64,000 nt of DNA from a virus. Below the pieces are notes generated by a model. That model ran no database searches and was not told the origin of the DNA. It was given only the letters and a program-made list of their open reading frames with translations. This document shows, in pieces, positions 28,928 through 36,810 of the stretch. How positions within the stretch are numbered: position 1 is the first letter of the stretch; every line of letters starts with the position of its first letter. The stretch lies in the IMG/VR virus record IMGVR_UViG_3300028377_000004, positions 62,001-126,000 of that record. One strand, written 5' to 3'. The translations under genes and the position numbers were made by a program.

Positions 28928-29033
28928 TTTTAGTCCTCTAATTTAGATACAAATGTACTAGGGTTCGATCTTTTGGGACCGAATAATTTGATGAACAATG
29001 ATGTGGTTTATTATGTAAAGTATAGACGGAATA

Positions 29034-29690
29034 TTAGAGCACGTCGTTTTCGCGCATCCATTCAATATCGTCTTCTTCGGACCTGCCGGGGAATAGAAAT
29101 CCACAGCCTTGAAGTCTCATTTCATAACCCGCGCCGCCGTGACTAAGGGCATAAGGTCCATAAACGTAGGATGTTAACTTTCTTCCGGGAAAAGTAAGAC
29201 CTACCATTCTCTCAGGGGGAACTCTATCTAGAGGATCATAAGGTCTTTCATCTTTTATAACGAGTCGAACCCCTTTAAAAAGGGTAGCAGGATCAAAATC
29301 TACGACATTAGAAAACGAGTCAAATACTTCTTGCAGGAAAGGACCCATAACGGAAGAAGGGACATAGTATTTAGTGGACTCAAATTCAACTTTAACGCCC
29401 TTTACCTCGTAGAAAGGTTGAAAGTTGGACAAACCATGCCAATAAGTGGCCCAAGTCCCAATAAGCGCAAGAGGGACTAGCACAAGCCCAATCAAGGCTA
29501 CGGTTCCCGAAGTAAAACCATTAGTTACTACCAGAAAGATAGTAGCTATAACCGCCAATACAAGAAAGAGGGGGAGTGGCCAATTTCGGAGTAAAACAAA
29601 CTTCCATCGCATCGACATAGGAGGTTCCTCATAAGTATGAGGCTCTAGTAACCCTTTGTCATTTAGTATTCTCTGTACTTCATTTCTCAT
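29034..29690 (-). CDS. Two-helix membrane protein of the tail region
   Basis: 218 aa, start supported by AAGGTAA. Two adjacent transmembrane segments lie at about residues 38-57 (LPLFLVLAVIATIFLVV) and 64-85 (VALIGLVLVPLALIGTWATYW), followed by a 130-residue soluble domain with FESTKYYVPSS and a Gly-rich YGPYALSHGGAGYE stretch. A holin role is conceivable, but the large soluble domain and placement among tail genes argue equally for a membrane-associated assembly or injection factor. No catalytic motif is seen. Confidence 0.6.
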   Translation of the reverse strand: MRNEVQRILNDKGLLEPHTYEEPPMSMRWKFVLLRNWPLPLFLVLAVIATIFLVVTNGFTSGTVALIGLVLVPLALIGTWATYWHGLSNFQPFYEVKGVKVEFESTKYYVPSSVMGPFLQEVFDSFSNVVDFDPATLFKGVRLVIKDERPYDPLDRVPPERMVGLTFPGRKLTSYVYGPYALSHGGAGYEMRLQGCGFLFPGRSEEDDIEWMRENDVL

Positions 29691-29703
29691 AATAGTTACC
29701 TTT

Positions 29704-31422
29704 TTACATGTCCAAATATTGAGCGAGATTTTTAAGTAATTCTTTTCCCGAAAGAGGTTTAGGTTTAGCTCCAGGTTTTAATATGATCTCTTTTTCAAAA
29801 CTCCACCTTCCATCCCCTAATGGGTTTCTAGGAGTTCCATAATGAATTAAAACATCGTCTACTTTTACCTTATACCCTTGTATGGTATTTTTTATTTCCC
29901 ATTCAGAAGGATCATTATATTTTGCTTGACTAAGCGGCTCCCCTCTTCTAACATCATAAAGATTTTTTATGAAATCAGTAACCCTTCCCCTTTCAAGGGA
30001 GTCGTGCATAGAATAACCTCCGAAGTCCGTAGGAAAATTCCCTGAACTTTCCACTCTCCACATAATTGAGGAGGACCCCATTGCCTTCCTATTTGCTGTA
30101 TTCAATGCCTCTTTTAATTCGGGATGTAAGTTCTGCCAAATGTCTACAATCTCATCTTTAAGAGATCTGGAAGGAAATTCAGTCCAACGTGCTAAAGGTT
30201 CCCGAAGCGCCATCATGGCATGGTCATAAGGATCTTCCTCCATAAATTTCCAGGGGACTTCTCGACGTTGGTCAAAATAATCCATATTCATAGCCTCTTT
30301 AACATAACGAGAAGCTATTCTAGTTATTGAGGCTTTTATGAAGTCCCCGGGCACCGTAAAATGATCCACCGATTCCATAAAATTGGCGAAACTTTCAGGT
30401 ACAGGTAGGATGGAAAATTCTTCTCCATCATCCAGCACCCCTTCCACCTGAGTCACCCCATTCTCATTCCTACCGAACTCTATCTCTACTTTTCGTTTAT
30501 CATCAGAGAGCGCATCAATCTTCTTATTTAACTCTTTTCTCCTTTGTATTTCAGAAGGAGATTCTTCTTGTTTTTCATAAATATTTCCGGTTTTCAAATA
30601 GGAAGAGAAAATAAGATCAATCTGGTCGGAAGCTAAGGGCAATTCCACTTTTGCTTGTGACGAAATAGTCTGCAAAACCTGTTGAGCCTCCCACTCTTCA
30701 AGTCCAATCTTTATGAGAAGTCTGATAGCATGTTTCTGAGCTCTCTCTGGTCCGGTAGCGGTATCCTCAGCCAACCCATTAGCCATGTCATCAATCATGG
30801 AGTTAAATCGTTCTAGCATCCTCTGAGGGATTTCCAAAGAATAACCCACTTCTTGAATAGCACTTGCAATAATAGAAGGTGTCACTTCTACCTTTGCCTC
30901 TCTAACAAGATCTCTCACAAATTTATGAGCATCTTCGACGGACAGGGATTGGCCTCTTAAATATTCAGACATTTCGTGTCTAATTTCCTTAGCCAGTATA
31001 GACTCTAGTCTTTGAGGGTCTATCGTGGGGAAAGGAGAAATCCCTTCCTTTATAAAGGTTTTTAACGATCTCTTAATACCTTCCACTAATTGTGAAGGTA
31101 AATTAATCATAAGAGCTTGCTTATTATAATAACGAGAAGCAACCCTGATAGCAGCTTCTTTATACTCTTTACCTTCGGAGATTTTCTTTACTATTTGCTC
31201 TATACGGCTTGAAGATTTTTTACCCTCAAAATAATTATCTTTTTTACAATGAGGACTATTGGGATACTTGTACTTACAGTACCTAGACCATGCTAAAGCG
31301 TATGCTTTCCCCTCATCATTGCCCTGTTCTAGATGCTCTTCCACATAGCGCTTGACTGTTTTGGGGACATTATCAGCGGTTTTGGATAGATATCGTAAAG
31401 CTATTTTCTTTGAGTTAGTCAT
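29704..31422 (-). CDS. Multidomain virion-region protein with probable ADP-ribosyltransferase domain
   Basis: 572 aa. Residues 25-68 hold a domain with an AWSRYCKYKYPNSPHCKK core (Cys pair, basic). Three ALRYL/ASRYY/ASRYV boxes occur near residues 8, 94 and 365. Residues about 100-290 are helical. The C-terminal 140 residues fit an ADP-ribosyltransferase fold: an Arg strand (IMWRVESSG), a central SMHDSLERG segment, then VDDVLIHYG and a SFEKEIILKPG strand giving the E-x-E that binds NAD in R-S-E type toxins. If correct it could be packaged and modify host proteins on entry, as known for other phage ARTs. The ART call is from pattern only and the Ser of the S-T-S motif is uncertain. Confidence 0.55.
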   Translation of the reverse strand: MTNSKKIALRYLSKTADNVPKTVKRYVEEHLEQGNDEGKAYALAWSRYCKYKYPNSPHCKKDNYFEGKKSSSRIEQIVKKISEGKEYKEAAIRVASRYYNKQALMINLPSQLVEGIKRSLKTFIKEGISPFPTIDPQRLESILAKEIRHEMSEYLRGQSLSVEDAHKFVRDLVREAKVEVTPSIIASAIQEVGYSLEIPQRMLERFNSMIDDMANGLAEDTATGPERAQKHAIRLLIKIGLEEWEAQQVLQTISSQAKVELPLASDQIDLIFSSYLKTGNIYEKQEESPSEIQRRKELNKKIDALSDDKRKVEIEFGRNENGVTQVEGVLDDGEEFSILPVPESFANFMESVDHFTVPGDFIKASITRIASRYVKEAMNMDYFDQRREVPWKFMEEDPYDHAMMALREPLARWTEFPSRSLKDEIVDIWQNLHPELKEALNTANRKAMGSSSIMWRVESSGNFPTDFGGYSMHDSLERGRVTDFIKNLYDVRRGEPLSQAKYNDPSEWEIKNTIQGYKVKVDDVLIHYGTPRNPLGDGRWSFEKEIILKPGAKPKPLSGKELLKNLAQYLDM

Positions 31423-31499
31423 AAATATCTCAGTAGGGGAGAAACTGTTTTAGTTCAATGTCCTTAAAAACAAAAACTTTAATAAAACTAGCGTCAAAC

Positions 31500-31536
31500 A
31501 AAAAAAACTTCCTCCCCATTTACAAGGATAAGGAAG
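31500..31536 (-). terminator. Rho-independent terminator after the 124-aa gene
   Basis: Read on the minus strand: CTTCCT stem, a short AT-rich loop, AGGAAG stem, then eight T. It ends transcription of the 31563 gene before the 31422 gene. Confidence 0.7.
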
Positions 31537-31562
31537 CCCGTTTCGATCTAATACTATAATAA

Positions 31563-31937
31563 TCAGATAGCGCCCAAATAAGTGAGAACTTTTCCGATCA
31601 GTTTTACTCCACTTTCATCCGAGGACACACTGAATGTTTTGGGAGCAACTGATACGGGAACCTCCCTAGATTCTTTCATGGAGAAATTGCTACCACGTTC
31701 TACGGTAGCAAAGATATGAGCTTTATCCTGTAAGTAGAAAAACTTAATGTTTAAATCTGGCATAACCAAATCAACTTGCATACCTTGACTGGTTCTATTA
31801 TGCTGAATGTCAACACCCGACTGAAAATGGCCAGGCAATTTTCTCAAACATAGTAGAGCAATGTCAGACAGATATTCTTCCGCGACGGATTCTAAAGACC
31901 CATGTTGGAATAATAGATTTGCATATTTTCTAGCCAT
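31563..31937 (-). CDS. Unknown small protein downstream of tail tube
   Basis: 124 aa from the ATG at 31937 (MARKYANLLF); the ATG five codons upstream sits in the terminator T-tract and is a poorer start. Helical N-terminus, then strands (GMQVDLVMPDLNIKFFYL, KAHIFATVERG). It is flanked by terminators on both sides, so it is probably expressed at a level different from the tail tube. Not recognised; a tail completion or adaptor role is possible. Confidence 0.6.
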   Translation of the reverse strand: MARKYANLLFQHGSLESVAEEYLSDIALLCLRKLPGHFQSGVDIQHNRTSQGMQVDLVMPDLNIKFFYLQDKAHIFATVERGSNFSMKESREVPVSVAPKTFSVSSDESGVKLIGKVLTYLGAI

Positions 31938-31954
31938 AACAATATTTCTCACAT

Positions 31955-31986
31955 AAAAAACCCGCCCCCTTTTTAAAGAGGACGGG
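31955..31986 (-). terminator. Strong terminator after the tail tube gene
   Basis: On the minus strand CCCGTCCTCTTT pairs with AAAGGGGGCGGG (two G-U pairs) and is followed by TTTTTT. It starts 13 nt after the tail tube stop, as expected for a very highly expressed gene that needs to be insulated from its downstream operon. Confidence 0.85.
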
Positions 31987-31998
31987 CCATTAAATCAT

Positions 31999-32667
31999 TT
32001 AAATAGTAGGGCTTCCTGTTCCTGACCCGAATCTGAAGGATCCTCCAGTAGAGTCAGAGAAAGGATTATTACCGGTAGACTCACTGTCAGAGCTTAACGA
32101 CCCGTAAGTGCTTGTTCCGTCAATGATATCGGAAACCATTGCACTTACACTTTCAGCAACCATCGCACCATCTGCGGCGAAGTCATAGGAATAATCATTC
32201 AACCAGCAAGCCTCGAAGAACGTCAGAAGCGCTTCGTTGGCACCATCACTAGCAGGACTTACCTGCTTGGGGACGTTAGCCTGTGTAGCGATTCTAGAGA
32301 ACACAAGTTCTTGCTTGATATCAAAAGGCCACTGGTGATGCTTTAGAGAACGTACTAGACCGTCAACACCACCGGCGTATCCAAATCGTTGGTGAGCATT
32401 TGCTAAATAAAGCAACTGACGTTCAATGGAAAGGGAAATTGGATCCGTAACACCAGGAACCAACTCTGCTACTTGATCCCCATAACCAATACCACGAACG
32501 GCTTCAACCGATCGAGATTCAGATACAGAGAAAGACGACATAACGCCGACCTGAGAGAAAGTGCTGTTGTCATAAGACACCGAATAAATCTTGTTCTTTT
32601 GGGAAACTACAACCCTTGTGTTGGGCGTAGTACCTTTTCTATAAATATAGCTGTCGTTGTCTTGCAC
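31999..32667 (-). CDS. Tail tube protein (gp19-like)
   Basis: 222 aa with a GTG start preceded by GGAGG at ideal spacing; no in-frame ATG fits. Features seen: VGVMSSFSVSESRSVEAVRGIG, AELVPG, then PISLSIERQLLYL and LVRSLKHHQWPFDIKQELVFS. These match what I remember of tail tube proteins in large myoviruses (a beta-sandwich with an outward loop binding the sheath). The C-terminal 40 residues are Ser/Gly-rich and flexible. A strong own terminator and strong ribosome site fit a major virion protein. The sheath gene, normally adjacent, is not in the window. Confidence 0.7.
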   Translation of the reverse strand: MQDNDSYIYRKGTTPNTRVVVSQKNKIYSVSYDNSTFSQVGVMSSFSVSESRSVEAVRGIGYGDQVAELVPGVTDPISLSIERQLLYLANAHQRFGYAGGVDGLVRSLKHHQWPFDIKQELVFSRIATQANVPKQVSPASDGANEALLTFFEACWLNDYSYDFAADGAMVAESVSAMVSDIIDGTSTYGSLSSDSESTGNNPFSDSTGGSFRFGSGTGSPTI

Positions 32668-32735
32668 AGCGAGCCTCCGGTAAAGAGTTAAGTTGGTGAG
32701 GGTATATTACTATCTATTATGAAAGGATTATTAAA

Positions 32736-34067
32736 TTACTTCAGTGAATCCAGTACAGATCGTAAATGCTCTCGAAGTTCGGGATTAGTATGTCCCAAAT
32801 GAATCAGTGAGCCTCGCAAGCTATTGAGATTGCCTCTTGCTTCATCGCGATCTTCAATGACGTGGGGAGCTTGATGAGGAGCAGGAGAGCCCCCTAAATC
32901 GCCATGTCCTCCTTCATATTGTTCGACTCGGGGAGCTTTCATATCCACTCTTTGATCCCAAGTATCGAACTCACCTTGGGTAAAATACCCAGGCTCATTG
33001 GCAGGTTGCATGGATTCTTTATATTCAGGGAAGTCGCGAGGTCCGTTAAGAGAAGGTTCCACATCATGATATTTAGGATCATATCCTGTGTCGGTCACTC
33101 CTTCCATGGGGGAAGGAACTCCTACCCCTGGTTCTGCTACCCTGTCGTTTCTACTCTCTTCCCAATCTGTATCTTTCAGACGGTATTGGTCTGGTGAGAT
33201 ATCATAAGCTTCGACATAAGGGTCATCCTCAAGCCCATCTCCATCCCCGAAATCTAACCAGTCTACTTCACCTACGTCCTCTCTTACATCTTCGCTGTTA
33301 CGAGAAGGATACCAAGTTTCGTTTTTGGATTGGTCGCCCCAAAAATCATCATGTTCTTTTTCAATTTCATGGAGGGGTCTATCAGCTACATGAGTGGAAG
33401 CTGATTTTCGTCCGGGATAGAACGTTTGGTTTTTGGATTGATCCCCATAAAGACCATCCATCTCTTTTTCTACATCTTCCAGAGACATATCATACCATGA
33501 AGAACCTTCTACTGTTGCTCCAGGTTGTTCAGAGGCAGCCTGTCTACGAAAAGAATTACGGGAAGGATACCAGGTATCGTTCTTGGACTGATCCCCATAA
33601 AGTTCGTCCATTTCCCTTTCCACTTCTTCCAAAGTCATATGAGAAGAAGCATTTTTTCTGCCTGGATAAAATGTCTCGTTTTTAGACTGGTCTCCATAGG
33701 TCTTATCCATGACCTTTTCTGCTTGCTCCAGCGTAAGAGCAGACCAGTGAGGGACTTTAACGGAAGCATTTCTATTCTTCCGGTTAAAATAGTACGTTTC
33801 GTTTTTGGACTGATCCCCATAAATAGCATCGACTTCTTTCTCAACTTTTTCTAGGGTCAGATCTGTAGACTTGGTAGAAAGAATAGAAGCCAACTTTCTT
33901 CGGAGGCGAAGTTTACCTTGGGGAGAAGCTACTTTTTCCGCAAATAAGATAAGAGACGCGATCTTTCTTTTGACACGGCTCTCTCTCTTTTGATTGGTAA
34001 TTTGTAAAGAAGAAACTTTGGATTCCATTTCGGAGATCCAAATGTCAAGTTCATTTTTATAAGACAT
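32736..34067 (-). CDS. GDQSKN-repeat protein with C-terminal LGH-NPELR motif
   Basis: 443 aa from the ATG at 34067 (AGAGG ribosome site). Residues 1-60 are basic helical (KRKIASLILFAEKVASPQG). Residues about 70-265 contain five repeats built on [LM]-x-x-[AVI]-E-[KR]-x-x-D-x-x-[YW]-GDQSKN-[EDQ]-T-[YFW]-Y-x-x-R. Residues 270-415 are acidic, Pro/Asp-rich and probably disordered. The last 20 residues read SLIHLGHTNPELREHLRSVL, a motif shared with the 13527 and 53105 genes. No enzyme motif. It is upstream of the tail tube, so it is probably a scaffold, tether or processed precursor. Function unknown. Confidence 0.65.
   Translation of the reverse strand: MSYKNELDIWISEMESKVSSLQITNQKRESRVKRKIASLILFAEKVASPQGKLRLRRKLASILSTKSTDLTLEKVEKEVDAIYGDQSKNETYYFNRKNRNASVKVPHWSALTLEQAEKVMDKTYGDQSKNETFYPGRKNASSHMTLEEVEREMDELYGDQSKNDTWYPSRNSFRRQAASEQPGATVEGSSWYDMSLEDVEKEMDGLYGDQSKNQTFYPGRKSASTHVADRPLHEIEKEHDDFWGDQSKNETWYPSRNSEDVREDVGEVDWLDFGDGDGLEDDPYVEAYDISPDQYRLKDTDWEESRNDRVAEPGVGVPSPMEGVTDTGYDPKYHDVEPSLNGPRDFPEYKESMQPANEPGYFTQGEFDTWDQRVDMKAPRVEQYEGGHGDLGGSPAPHQAPHVIEDRDEARGNLNSLRGSLIHLGHTNPELREHLRSVLDSLK
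33312..33822 (-). repeat. Five-copy coding repeat (GDQSKN units)
   Basis: Near-identical stretches reading on the plus strand as GTTTTTGGACTGATCCCCAT or close variants occur near 33320, 33430, 33580, 33690 and 33800. Spacing is about 110 nt, with one 150-nt interval. Silent and missense differences between copies show divergence under selection for the peptide rather than recent DNA duplication. Confidence 0.85.
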
Positions 34068-34209
34068 GATATGATAACCTCTAAGGAGGGGCATAGAAGG
34101 GTAAAGAATAATTTTAGACCCAACCAAGGACCGTTGGTTTAACTATCCTGGTAGGATATAAAAAGATCCTTGCCTTCTTAGTGATTACCCCCGTAATTTT
34201 AGAGGTTTT

Positions 34210-34722
34210 TTATCCTTCTGCTACGGGTTCTGCCCATTCAGATCGATAGGTCGATCTATAGGTTCTAAACCTTCGCAAGTAAACACAAGCAGAGTCAGAT
34301 TCGTCTACACAGACTGCATCCCCGAAAGAGGTGTTACCCTCCATCCGGTCCAAAATTTCCTGAAAAGCTACGGGACCTGTTTTATGGAGAACAGCTATTC
34401 TCTCTACATTCCAATTGTGGAGAAAAGAATATCTCTGCATATACCAATAAAAAATCTGGATTGATCTTGGACCATCTCCGATAAGAGTAGACGCGGGTTC
34501 AACGGGTTGTCCTGCATAAACCAGTGCATCTTCCATATAGTCGTTGGAAATTTGTAAAAGACCGTGGTATCTTGAACCGGGTCTACGAGCTTCATCACAT
34601 CCGGTAGACTCGACATGAATGATAGCCATCATTTCGTAAGGCTCGATTTCTTCTATATATTCAACTTCGGTTCCCCAGGATAAAACCTGCATAGAGAACA
34701 TTATAGCCATTATCAAATTCAT
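34210..34722 (-). CDS. Secreted lytic transglycosylase (SLT-like), candidate endolysin
   Basis: 170 aa. Residues 1-16 are a short hydrophobic signal (MNLIMAIMFSMQVLSWG). Residues 28-110 are SLT-like: MMAIIHVESTG with catalytic Glu38, then RYHGLLQISNDYM, equivalent to the ES-x(n)-GLMQI signature, and a later ERIAVLHKTG helix. The same core (AIIHTES) is in the hub gene. Four Cys in the C-terminal half (CDE, CVDE, ACVY) might form disulfides in the periplasm. It starts on the stop of the 294-aa gene (TAATG) with AGAGGAAG upstream. Lysis by a signal-exported enzyme or a periplasmic role in entry are both possible. Confidence 0.75.
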   Translation of the reverse strand: MNLIMAIMFSMQVLSWGTEVEYIEEIEPYEMMAIIHVESTGCDEARRPGSRYHGLLQISNDYMEDALVYAGQPVEPASTLIGDGPRSIQIFYWYMQRYSFLHNWNVERIAVLHKTGPVAFQEILDRMEGNTSFGDAVCVDESDSACVYLRRFRTYRSTYRSEWAEPVAEG

Positions 34723-35606
34723 TACTTCTTCCTCTTTTTACTTATTATCAGTTTAGTATTTTTCCAAATTACTTCTAGGGATAGAGAAGTTCCTTCCATA
34801 GTTTCCCCCTTAGTAGGACTAACAGTTGGGTATAATAGAATGTTAGGATCTTTGCAACTTAACCATCCAACCCCTTGTTTCCCCTTTATAGAGAACTCAT
34901 CTGCATTCAAAGATCGTCCCAATTCTTGCAGATCAAAAGAAACAAATGAAGATTTTCTAAAGATAACGGGACGTTCTAATCCTTGGGATGAGGGTGATAA
35001 CCAAATGCCACAGAGAAATCCATGTTTATAAAACTCTCCCCACCTAGGAGTCTCAGAGCGATACATCGCTAGGGGACCTTCTTCTTTTAGAAAGGTTATT
35101 TCTCCGTTTTCTTCCTCCTCCATATCAAAAGAGAGAATGCCAAAGGAAAGATAAGACTCAATAATGGTAGATGCATTTCCTAAACGACGAAGTTGTGCTT
35201 CTAACGTATCTTTATTATTTCCCACCTCTTCCAGTGTTTTTATCACTTCTTGAATGATCTGCAAGTGAACTTTAGGGATATGAGCATGAGACACGTCTGC
35301 CCATTTATGAAAAAGATCAAAAGAACTAATAAGGGATAAACATTCTTGTGTCAATACCAATGACGGATCGGTGAATAATGCTGCGGCAAAAGCATGATTA
35401 GGAGTGCTGATTCCATTAATAATCATCTCTGGCGGGAATGTAGACCCTAAACAGATTCGTTCGTAAAACAATCGGAGGGCCGTTCCTTGGATACTGTCTT
35501 CAAAAGTAAAATTAGTTGAGTCATTTTGACCAGTTAGAGTCATAAAGCAGACCGCTCCTTTTTTACTGCCCCGAAACCCGTGGATAATACGAATATGACG
35601 TTCCAT
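34722..35606 (-). CDS. Unknown protein at the head of the virion operon
   Basis: 294 aa, start supported by AAAGGATCG. No family recognised. Helical N-terminal half (PKVHLQIIQEVIKTLEEVG), beta-rich C-terminal half (GEFYKHGFLCGIWLSPSS) and a basic end (KKRKK). It is the first gene of the leftward virion operon and is translationally coupled to the lytic transglycosylase, so it may be tied to lysis or tail function. Confidence 0.6.
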   Translation of the reverse strand: MERHIRIIHGFRGSKKGAVCFMTLTGQNDSTNFTFEDSIQGTALRLFYERICLGSTFPPEMIINGISTPNHAFAAALFTDPSLVLTQECLSLISSFDLFHKWADVSHAHIPKVHLQIIQEVIKTLEEVGNNKDTLEAQLRRLGNASTIIESYLSFGILSFDMEEEENGEITFLKEEGPLAMYRSETPRWGEFYKHGFLCGIWLSPSSQGLERPVIFRKSSFVSFDLQELGRSLNADEFSIKGKQGVGWLSCKDPNILLYPTVSPTKGETMEGTSLSLEVIWKNTKLIISKKRKK

Positions 35607-35661
35607 TATAACGATCCTTTTTACGAAATGAACTTAAACGCTGGCGATATGGTTATTTTTA

Positions 35662-35690
35662 GTATGAAAACGCCGCGTTTTGAGCGTCAA
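35662..35690 (-). promoter_or_regulatory. Candidate sigma70-type promoter for the virion operon
   Basis: Minus strand TTGACG, 17-nt spacer, TCATAC. It lies about 55 nt upstream of the ATG at 35606 in the divergent intergenic region. The -10 box is a poor match, so this is tentative. Confidence 0.35.
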
Positions 35691-35777
35691 CGTCGGTATT
35701 CTCTTAGTGTAACGCCTAAGTGAGCCAAAGAGTTCCATAATCTTATCCTTTACTTAACCCAATGACGGAGATATTTC

Positions 35778-36740
35778 GTGAAAAAGTGGACAAAAGAGAA
35801 AATTCAAAAAGCAGTAGAAATTCTGCAAAATAATACAGATTATCAAAAAGCTCTGGATGAATTAGGTGAGACACCAGATGCTCTATATAACGGTTTCAAA
35901 CGGCAGGGAATGTCAAGCCCAACCGAATACCTAGCAGATGATAACGAGGATGTCCAGAGAAGACAGAGCTTGACAAAGCCTAAAACAAGTAGTGGCATTA
36001 AGACGATGGTAATCTTTAATGATGTCCATATTCCTTTTCATAACGAAGCAGCGTGTAGAAACGTACTTCGATTTTGCAAAGACATGCAGCCTGATAATAT
36101 CGTCATTAACGGCGACCTTCTCGACTGCTATTCTCTTTCCTCTTTTCCTAAAGCACCAGGTATGCCCGATTTACAAGGGGAGCTTGATATTGCAGCAGAA
36201 ATGCTCCATGAGCTTAGGAATAACAACCCTACTGCCACTATTGATTATCTGGAAGGCAATCATGAAGAGAGACTAAAAAGAGTTGTACTGGAAAAGAGAG
36301 CTTTCTTTGGTCTCAAAGCCTTAACAATTCCTTCTCTTCTTGACCTAGACTCACTGGACATTGCCTATCATGCGTATAAGCATCCCGTTGATTTTAATGG
36401 AAAGGTACTGTCTATTGTACATGGTCATAGAGTTCGTAAACATGCAGGTTCTACTGCCAAAGCGCAATTGGTTGACAGTGGTTTCTGGAACGTAATCATC
36501 GGACACACTCACCGGATGGGATCTTATTTCCATAGTGGACATTATGGTAGAAGAAGGGCCTATGAGAACGGCGGGCTTTTCTGTAAAGAGAAACTGGAGT
36601 ATATTGTTGAACCAAATTGGCAGAATGGCTTCTGCGTCGTATATTTGATGGAAGATGATCCTGATTTTATTCAGATCATTCCCATCGAAATGACGGATGA
36701 GGGTTCCTTCATCTGGAAAGGAATGCTTTACGAGAGCTAA
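35778..36740 (+). CDS. Calcineurin-like metallophosphoesterase with N-terminal helix-turn-helix-like region
   Basis: 320 aa. The metal-binding signatures are in order: NDVHIP (D82, H84), NGDLLD (D113), GNHEE (N161, H162), VHGHR (H215, H217) and GHTHR (H243, H245), the full two-metal phosphoesterase set. Residues 1-45 form three short helices (KEKIQKAVEILQNN, YQKALDELGETPDALYNGFK) resembling a small DNA-binding helix-turn-helix. The family hydrolyses phosphomono- or diesters, and phage members include nucleases of the Mre11/SbcD type and nucleotide phosphatases; substrate here is unknown. First gene of the plus-strand block, with its own downstream terminator. Confidence 0.85.
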   Translation: MKKWTKEKIQKAVEILQNNTDYQKALDELGETPDALYNGFKRQGMSSPTEYLADDNEDVQRRQSLTKPKTSSGIKTMVIFNDVHIPFHNEAACRNVLRFCKDMQPDNIVINGDLLDCYSLSSFPKAPGMPDLQGELDIAAEMLHELRNNNPTATIDYLEGNHEERLKRVVLEKRAFFGLKALTIPSLLDLDSLDIAYHAYKHPVDFNGKVLSIVHGHRVRKHAGSTAKAQLVDSGFWNVIIGHTHRMGSYFHSGHYGRRRAYENGGLFCKEKLEYIVEPNWQNGFCVVYLMEDDPDFIQIIPIEMTDEGSFIWKGMLYES

Positions 36741-36763
36741 TTAGTAAGAAACTAATCTAAAAG

Positions 36764-36796
36764 CCCCAGCTCCCTATTAGTGGGTTGGGGTTTTTT
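36764..36796 (+). terminator. Terminator after the phosphoesterase gene
   Basis: CCCCA stem with TGGGG, an inner CCC/GGG step, loop TATTAG, followed by six T. Only 14 nt before the next start, so it probably attenuates rather than isolates the downstream genes. Confidence 0.75.
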
Positions 36797-36810
36797 CATG
36801 GAGAATACAC

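Noticed and set aside
32690-32720. GGGTATATT on the plus strand as a fourth phage promoter
   Set aside because: No TTGTAA box at the required 14-nt spacing, and it points away from the nearby gene starts.
33194-33685. 163-codon plus-strand ORF with repeated HLRPLLHLR peptides
   Set aside because: It is the antisense shadow of the GDQSKN repeats.
33312-33822. Regularly spaced near-identical repeats resembling a small CRISPR array
   Set aside because: They are in frame within a long minus-strand gene, the intervals are coding and similar to each other, and the repeats differ at codon third positions.
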